Shown piece after piece: positions 15,642-20,000 of a DNA stretch of 20,000 bases. The position numbers were made by a program, and so were the translations under genes. Position 1 is the first letter of the stretch. Each line of letters opens with the position of its first letter. Below the pieces are notes generated by a model, which saw only the letters and a list, made by a program, of their open reading frames with translations, had not been told where the DNA came from and did not search any database. Source of the stretch: SIG673 sp964570105 (lineage in GTDB: Bacteria; Bacillota; Clostridia; Oscillospirales; CAG-272); assembly GCA_964570105.1 (NCBI GenBank), contig CAZMWM010000028.1, forward strand, positions 1-20,000, in the 5' to 3' direction.

Positions 15642-17463
15642 GAGGAACGGCAGGCTCTTCGGCGGATACGTTCAGCTGTCTGTATTCCGTGTATATCACA
15701 AATCCCGGTTTGGCGCCGGACGGTTTTTTTACGTTCTTTACGCGTGTATAATCCACGCATACCCGTGTTTGTCCGGCGGCGGAGCTGTTGCGTGCGGCAA
15801 GCTCCGCCGCTTCGAGGACATCCGCATCCGACGGCTCGGCACCGTTCAGAAGCAATACGGTATGCGAGCCGGGAACGTCCTTGACGTGAAACCAGAGATC
15901 GTTCTTTGAGGCTGTTTTGAACGTTATTCGATCGTTCTCAATGTTATTGCGTCCCACCAGCACGGTGTATCCGCCGTCTGATGTGACGTATTTTTTTAGT
16001 TGTCGCGGAGGTGGAGATTTTTGTTTTTTTCGGGGATTTGCCGCGCCGTTTGAGGTGTCGGCGCCTTTTTTTATATAACCGCACTCCGCAAGCTCGGCTC
16101 TGATGGCGTCAAGATCGGCTTGCCCGTTTATTCGCGACAGTGCGTCGGCTACGGAGCTGAGATAGACAAGCTCTGATTCTCCGCGCCGGAGCTGTTCCGT
16201 GAGATGCGCTCTTGCGTTTTTGGAGCGTGCGTATTTTTTATAGAGCTTTTGCGCATATTGAGCCGGAGTGAGCCGCGTATCTAAATGCAGCTTTACTGTG
16301 CCGTAGCTGCCGTCGTCCCTATAATCGGAATAATCCGTAAGCTCCACATCGGCTCGACTGCGCTCGAGCATATGAAGGTTTGATATTATGAGATCGCCTT
16401 GTTTGCGGTAAATGTCGCCGTTTTCGGCTTCCTCAAGCTCTTTTTTCTGTGCATTGAGCTTTTTTCTGAGCCTTGCTTCGTGGTTAGATATGAGCTTTGC
16501 GGTAGATGCGGCGCGGCTCTTTTCGCGCGCGAGCCTTGCGCGCTTGGCGAAATAAGTATCGGTAAGCTCGCTGAAGCTGTCCGGGTGCGTCACGGTGTAG
16601 CTACCGTCGTAGCAGGTAACGTCAAAACAGGAAAATTCGACAGGCTCCCCGTCGGGAGTACAGATGAGAGTTGGAATGAATTTTCGGGAATTTACCGCGT
16701 CGACCGTTGTTTCGAAGGCGTCCGCCAGCGCTGAGAGCTTGCTCTCGCGAGTGCCGGGGACGGTATCGGCGCGATGCGCCAGTTCTCTTGAAAGAAGCGG
16801 TGAAAAGCCGAGAAACGTCTCCAAAAGAAAGGCGGATGCGCTCGGTGCGAACGGTTGATCGGAGGGTATGCGGTCGGCAAGCCCAAGGAACTCCGAGCGT
16901 GTAAATGACAGGGGATCGAGCTTGTTCTGCTCCGGCGGTAATTCGTAGAAAAGCCCCGGCAAAAGCTGACGCTTACTGCTGGTGGTGAGGTCTACCGGAC
17001 GTGCGCAGGCGATGATCTTCATCTTACATTCGTCGGTCTCGGCAGTGCCGTTTGCGCTTGCATTTTCGCAAAGTAATATATTCGAACACCTTCCCATTAT
17101 CTCGCATATCACGTGTCTTTCCGTCAGAAAACCCATCTCGTCGTAGGTCTCGAGGCTCAGTTTTATCGCACGCTCGAGTGCGAGCTGTTTTACTGATATC
17201 ACACGCGCACCGGTCAAGTGTTTTCTTAAAAGCATACAGAATACCGGTGGGGATAGGGGATTTTCGGGAGCTTCCTCCGTTATTCCGAAGCGAGGTGCGG
17301 ACGGGGAAGCGCTCAATAGCAGTCGGTAATGACGACTGTCGCGGTGGAGCAGTAAAAATATCTCATCCTTTGAAGGCTGTAAGACCTTCTCTACGCGAGC
17401 GCCGCATAAGGTCTCGTTCAGTTCGGCGGCGGCGGCTCGCGTCATAAAAGCATCAAAGCTCAT
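15634..17463 (-). CDS. rqcH: RqcH, ribosome quality control factor (NEMF/FbpA family)
   Basis: A homologue of eukaryotic NEMF/Rqc2. It binds obstructed 50S subunits carrying peptidyl-tRNA and recruits tRNA-Ala to add C-terminal alanine tails that mark the nascent chain for degradation. The older name is fibronectin-binding protein FbpA. At 609 residues it has normal length. The NFACT-N domain occupies about 1-200, with N-P-L-S-P-P-V-F-C-M-L-L-R-K-H near 69-83 and L-E-R-A-I-K-L near 106-112; that E-R corresponds to the conserved D/E-R pair used in tRNA recognition. Charged helical, coiled-coil sequence runs about 300-460. The NFACT-R domain spans 486-598, with L-W-F-H-V-K-D-V-P-G-S-H-T (523-535). 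The ATG at 17463 has AAAGGGA about 12 nt upstream. No convincing promoter was found in the 98 bp between this start and the terminator at 17562-17596. Confidence 0.93.
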   Translation of the reverse strand: MSFDAFMTRAAAAELNETLCGARVEKVLQPSKDEIFLLLHRDSRHYRLLLSASPSAPRFGITEEAPENPLSPPVFCMLLRKHLTGARVISVKQLALERAIKLSLETYDEMGFLTERHVICEIMGRCSNILLCENASANGTAETDECKMKIIACARPVDLTTSSKRQLLPGLFYELPPEQNKLDPLSFTRSEFLGLADRIPSDQPFAPSASAFLLETFLGFSPLLSRELAHRADTVPGTRESKLSALADAFETTVDAVNSRKFIPTLICTPDGEPVEFSCFDVTCYDGSYTVTHPDSFSELTDTYFAKRARLAREKSRAASTAKLISNHEARLRKKLNAQKKELEEAENGDIYRKQGDLIISNLHMLERSRADVELTDYSDYRDDGSYGTVKLHLDTRLTPAQYAQKLYKKYARSKNARAHLTEQLRRGESELVYLSSVADALSRINGQADLDAIRAELAECGYIKKGADTSNGAANPRKKQKSPPPRQLKKYVTSDGGYTVLVGRNNIENDRITFKTASKNDLWFHVKDVPGSHTVLLLNGAEPSDADVLEAAELAARNSSAAGQTRVCVDYTRVKNVKKPSGAKPGFVIYTEYRQLNVSAEEPAVPQK

Positions 17464-17561
17464 ATCTCAAAATCGTCCCTTTGAGGTATAGGCATCAAGC
17501 TCGGACTGCTCGGTGTCCGAAATACCTCTTTTCGTTTGGGGCTTCTCCTTTTCTGAATGAA

Positions 17562-17596
17562 AAAACGCGGTGATATCCGAGGATCTACCGCGTTTT
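17562..17596 (-). terminator. intrinsic terminator of the COG0523 operon
   Basis: 17562-17571 and 17587-17596 form a perfect 10-bp stem (AAAACGCGGT/ACCGCGTTTT) with a 15-nt loop. Read on the minus strand it follows the stop at 17616 and leads into a run of six T. Confidence 0.88.
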
Positions 17597-17615
17597 GAGT
17601 GAAAGCGTCAAGAGA

Positions 17616-18554
17616 TCAGTTGAAGGTCGCGACCGGCTGCTCGGGGGCTTCGGAAGGCTCTGCGGTCAGCACGTGAAGCACCGGACCTACGCCGCGATAG
17701 AGCTTATGCTTTTCTTTTTCGAGCGTCGCGGTGACCACGAGCCAAGAGCCGTTGGCGTGATCGATATTTTGCTTTTCCTTGCAGACTACGCCGTGGAAGG
17801 ATGTATCCTCGGCGCAACAGGTCATGACCATTCTTCCGAAAGCGTACGAATCACTCTTGAGCGAACGGTCACGCGCGACCATTCCCTTGAATTTCAACGT
17901 TTTTCCAACGTATTTATCCACGTCCTCAGCCATATCGCGATACCAGATCGCATAATCGCGGTCTGCTATCTCCACGATCGGGGCTTCGATGTCGAACGGC
18001 AACGGATCGACTATCTCGTCGGGCTGTATGCGCCCGTCGGTGTACTCGTATACGATATTTACGGTACGGCTCACAGCCCGTGCTTCCGAGTGAAGAGCCA
18101 TCACGTCGGTGCTGTCTGTGCAACGGTTGAAAAACACCACGCTACAACCCGACAGCTTATCGAACATGAGCTGTCTCATATTTGAGTTATAAGTCGAAAA
18201 CGTCGTGCTGTCTACGCAAAGCACTTCCTGATAAACAAACCATTCGTCGGGAAGGTTATTGTATAAAGAAGCGAGCTGCCACATACCGTTATACTCTATA
18301 AGTATGCGCTCTGCTTTCGCGGTCTTTTGCCATTTGATCAGGTTTTCGGCGGTGATATCCGCTTCATTTTCGACGGTGACCATTGAGACCTCGCCGGAAT
18401 ACTCGGACGGATCAAGCTCTTCTATACCTTCCTCGCAAAGAAGAATGAGCGTGCGTTCCTTTTCCTGAAACCTCGTATCAGCCAAGGTCTCGTGGAGCAT
18501 TTTGGTCTTACCGGCTTCAAGAAAACCGGTAAAAAGATATACTGGCATTTCCAT
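17616..18554 (-). CDS. CobW-like (COG0523) GTPase domain fused to a YcgQ/DUF1980 (TIGR03943)-type C-terminal domain
   Basis: A 312-residue cytosolic protein. Residues 1-190 are a COG0523 G3E-type GTPase: Walker A G-F-L-E-A-G-K-T (10-17), I-E-Y-N-G (86-90) in place of the usual I-E-T/P-x-G, and F-F-N-R (141-144) at the guanine-specificity position. The CxCC metal motif that defines most COG0523 proteins is absent; the corresponding region reads L-I-L-L-C-E-E-G (36-43). Residues 212-298 match the C-terminal domain of YcgQ-type proteins, with Y-V-G-K-T (215-219), R-M-V-M-T-C-C-A-E-D (241-250) and a following G-V-V. In Bacillus, ycgQ and ycgR neighbour the zinc-regulated COG0523 gene yciC, so a fusion fits metal homeostasis. 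The ATG at 18554 has GAAAGGA about 10 nt upstream. It lies 25 nt after the upstream COG0523 gene, in one operon. Confidence 0.82.
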   Translation of the reverse strand: MEMPVYLFTGFLEAGKTKMLHETLADTRFQEKERTLILLCEEGIEELDPSEYSGEVSMVTVENEADITAENLIKWQKTAKAERILIEYNGMWQLASLYNNLPDEWFVYQEVLCVDSTTFSTYNSNMRQLMFDKLSGCSVVFFNRCTDSTDVMALHSEARAVSRTVNIVYEYTDGRIQPDEIVDPLPFDIEAPIVEIADRDYAIWYRDMAEDVDKYVGKTLKFKGMVARDRSLKSDSYAFGRMVMTCCAEDTSFHGVVCKEKQNIDHANGSWLVVTATLEKEKHKLYRGVGPVLHVLTAEPSEAPEQPVATFN

Positions 18555-18579
18555 TTCGTTAAATTCCTTTCGATGCCGA

Positions 18580-19794
18580 TCACGCCTGTACGCCGAACAG
18601 CTGTGCGAGCTTTTCCTCGGATATTCGGGAGCCGATAACGCAAAGCCGCCCGATTATTGCGGAGCTTCCGTAGCGTATGTCAGGCTCCCCGGGAACGTAA
18701 TCGAAATGTATCCACCTGCCGTCATCGGAGGCTACTATGCCCTTAGCACGGAGGATGACGCCGTATTCCGCCTCGTTTTCGAGCTTACCGAGCGCCTCGC
18801 GAAGCTTATCTTCGTTGAATTTGACCGGAGTTTCAACGCCCCAGCTCGTGAATACCTCGTCTGCGTGATGGTGATGATGGTGATGCTCGTGCCCGTGCTC
18901 GTCACCGTCATCGTCATCGTCGTGGTGGTGATGACAGGAGCATTCCGGATCGTCGCACTCGTCGTCGTGATGATGGTGGTGATGCTCGTGCTCGTCACCG
19001 TCATCATCGTCGTGGTGATGATGGCAGGAGCATTCCGGATCGTCGCACTCGTCGTGATCGTGATGGTGATGGTGCTCGTGCTCGTCATCGTCACCATCGT
19101 CGTGGTGATGATGGCAAGAGCATTCCGGATCGTCGCACTCGTCATCGTGATGATGATGCTCGTGCTCATCGGAAAGTCTTTCAAGCTCCGCCTCAAGCGT
19201 ATCTTTTCTTTCCATTGCGGAAAGGAGCTGGGCGCCGTCGAGCTGATCCCACGGAGTGGTGACGATCACGGCGGTGGAGTTATGCTCGCGAAGCATAGCG
19301 ACTGCGGCGGCTATCTTGTCATCGGACAGCTTGCCGGTGTGGCTCAATACCACCGTGCCCGCGTTCTCTACCTGATCGAGGAAAAATTCGCCGAAATTTT
19401 TGATATACATCTTGCATTTTCCTGCGTCACAGACCGTCGTGAATCCGTTGAGAACGGCATCCTCGATGTCGAGACCTCTTACCGCACGTATAACGTCCGA
19501 AAGCTTTCCGACGCCGGAAGGCTCGATAAGTATACGGTCGGGGTGGTATTTCTCTATAACTTCACGGAGCGCTCTGCCGAAATCACCGACCAGACTGCAA
19601 CAGATACAGCCGGAATTCATTTCGGTTATGTTTATACCGGAGTCCTGTAAAAAACCGCCGTCGATTGCTATATCTCCGAACTCGTTCTCTATCAGGACGA
19701 CCTTCTCGCCTTTGTAAGCCTCGGCGATCATTTTTTTGATGAGCGTGGTCTTTCCGGCTCCGAGAAATCCGGAAAATATATCGATCTTTGTCAT
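18580..19794 (-). CDS. COG0523 (CobW-family) GTPase with a His/Cys/Asp-rich metal-binding insert, probable zinc metallochaperone
   Basis: A 404-residue G3E-type GTPase. The start chosen is the internal ATG at 19794, because M-T-K-I-D-I-F-S-G-F-L-G is the family N-terminus and GAAAGGAA lies upstream; the open frame extends to 19845. Numbering here is from 19794. Walker A G-F-L-G-A-G-K-T-T is at 9-17, E-N-E-F-G at 36-40, the metal motif G-C-I-C-C at 62-66 and I-E-P-S-G at 90-94. At 210-310 a low-complexity insert holds 40 His and 9 Cys, made of three units repeating every 30 residues around E-C-D-D-P-E-C-S-C-H-H-H-H. The CobW C-terminal domain covers about 313-404. Family members deliver Zn, Co or Ni to target proteins using GTP; zinc is the likeliest metal but is not shown. 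It is first in the operon with the CobW-DUF1980 fusion. Confidence 0.9.
   Translation of the reverse strand: MTKIDIFSGFLGAGKTTLIKKMIAEAYKGEKVVLIENEFGDIAIDGGFLQDSGINITEMNSGCICCSLVGDFGRALREVIEKYHPDRILIEPSGVGKLSDVIRAVRGLDIEDAVLNGFTTVCDAGKCKMYIKNFGEFFLDQVENAGTVVLSHTGKLSDDKIAAAVAMLREHNSTAVIVTTPWDQLDGAQLLSAMERKDTLEAELERLSDEHEHHHHDDECDDPECSCHHHHDDGDDDEHEHHHHHDHDECDDPECSCHHHHDDDDGDEHEHHHHHHDDECDDPECSCHHHHDDDDDGDEHGHEHHHHHHHADEVFTSWGVETPVKFNEDKLREALGKLENEAEYGVILRAKGIVASDDGRWIHFDYVPGEPDIRYGSSAIIGRLCVIGSRISEEKLAQLFGVQA
18874..19143 (-). repeat. three 90-bp tandem repeats inside the COG0523 gene
   Basis: The plus-strand core GCATTCCGGATCGTCGCA begins at 18940, 19030 and 19120, an exact 90-bp period. Each unit encodes 30 residues: D-E-C-D-D-P-E-C-S-C-HHHH-DD, an Asp/Gly spacer, then a His run. 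The cores are identical at protein level; the spacers vary slightly in Asp/Gly and His counts. Confidence 0.95.
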
Positions 19795-19817
19795 AATTCT
19801 GAAAATTCCTTTCGTTT

Positions 19818-19849
19818 GACACGGTCGGGCGAGACGGTGTGTCACCGTG
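19818..19849 (-). promoter_or_regulatory. structured 5' leader of the COG0523 operon
   Basis: ACGGTG (19834-19839) pairs with CACCGT (19843-19848) around a 3-nt loop. ACCGTG (19844-19849) can pair instead with CACGGT (19820-19825). The two pairings exclude each other and lie 24-55 nt before the start codon. Regulation by switching is speculation. Confidence 0.3.
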
Positions 19850-19888
19850 CGTTTGCCGCGACCTATATTTTTTTATTATCAACGCTTT

Positions 19889-19917
19889 AGTATACACCTT
19901 GCGTGCGCGGATGTCAA
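19889..19917 (-). promoter_or_regulatory. promoter of the COG0523 operon
   Basis: Minus strand TTGACA (19917-19912), 17 bp, TATACT (19894-19889). The core is flanked by AACGCTT (19881-19887) and AAGCGTT (19916-19922), a 7-bp inverted repeat bracketing both hexamers, possibly a repressor site. The region 19923-20000 is AT-rich with no gene visible. Confidence 0.85.
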
Positions 19918-20000
19918 GCGTTATTTTGCAAAATATAAATGAATAATCTACGTTGTAAATAGATATGACCCAAAAAGATAAAAAAAGCAAAAAGATATGG

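Noticed and set aside
18874..19143. Regular 90-bp repeats that could suggest a CRISPR array or minisatellite
   Set aside because: They keep reading frame and encode a metal-binding repeat within a conserved gene. There are no unique spacers and no cas genes.
18502..19650. 382-codon plus-strand open frame opposite the COG0523 genes
   Set aside because: It is the reverse complement of the His/Asp repeat, giving an artificial Val/Met/Ile-rich product. The minus-strand protein has all family motifs, a promoter and a ribosome binding site.
19795..19845. Longer N-terminus (17 extra residues) for the COG0523 GTPase
   Set aside because: The extra residues precede the family N-terminus, have no better ribosome binding site and overlap the leader hairpins; the ATG at 19794 fits better.

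Overview
This window looks like a chromosomal piece of a low-to-mid-GC Gram-positive bacterium of class Clostridia (Bacillota), probably an uncultured gut or fermentative lineage. The case rests on five things: sigma-A promoters that are almost all TTGACA/TATAAT with exact 17-bp spacers, AAAGGA-type ribosome binding sites, TTG/GTG starts, lipobox lipoproteins, and Firmicutes-type families (CmpB-like membrane protein, DUF378, TrmB, RqcH). No insertion sequence, phage gene, CRISPR array or integrase was seen. Family calls are from reading the protein sequences without database searches.

Layout. (1) 1-1028: a CmpB-like integral membrane protein gene with its own promoter, then an unusual 21-bp perfect hairpin. 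(2) 1029-6868: a divergent pair of large lipoproteins, a heparinase II/III-family polysaccharide lyase (minus) and a PL8 (hyaluronate/chondroitin/xanthan lyase) family protein (plus). A 351-bp intergenic region between them carries promoters in both directions and two TTGAA/TTCAA inverted repeats. (3) 6926-9090: tRNA and tRNA-modification genes: tRNA-Leu(CAA) with promoter and terminator, a DUF378 membrane protein, trmB (m7G46) and trmO (m6t6A37). (4) 9118-11982: a trkA-trkH potassium uptake operon (minus) with a perfect consensus promoter. (5) 12089-15641: one 1143-codon gene with its own promoter and terminator. It encodes a cytosolic protein I cannot assign, with a glycosidase-like layout. 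(6) 15634-17463: rqcH, ribosome quality control. (7) 17562-19917: an operon of two COG0523 (CobW-like) GTPases. The first has a spectacular His/Cys/Asp repeat. The second is fused to a YcgQ/DUF1980-type C-terminal domain.

How they may work together. The two lyase-family lipoproteins would act outside the cell on a uronic-acid polysaccharide. The cytosolic 1143-residue protein could act on imported products, but nothing here links it to them beyond proximity, and no transporter is present. The COG0523 pair points to metal (probably zinc) homeostasis. Most other genes are housekeeping.

The strongest oddities are four. The PL8 protein keeps the fold but appears to have lost every catalytic residue. 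One COG0523 GTPase carries three 30-residue metal-binding repeats. Its partner is a CobW-DUF1980 fusion without the CxCC motif. The 1143-residue protein may be an undescribed enzyme family.
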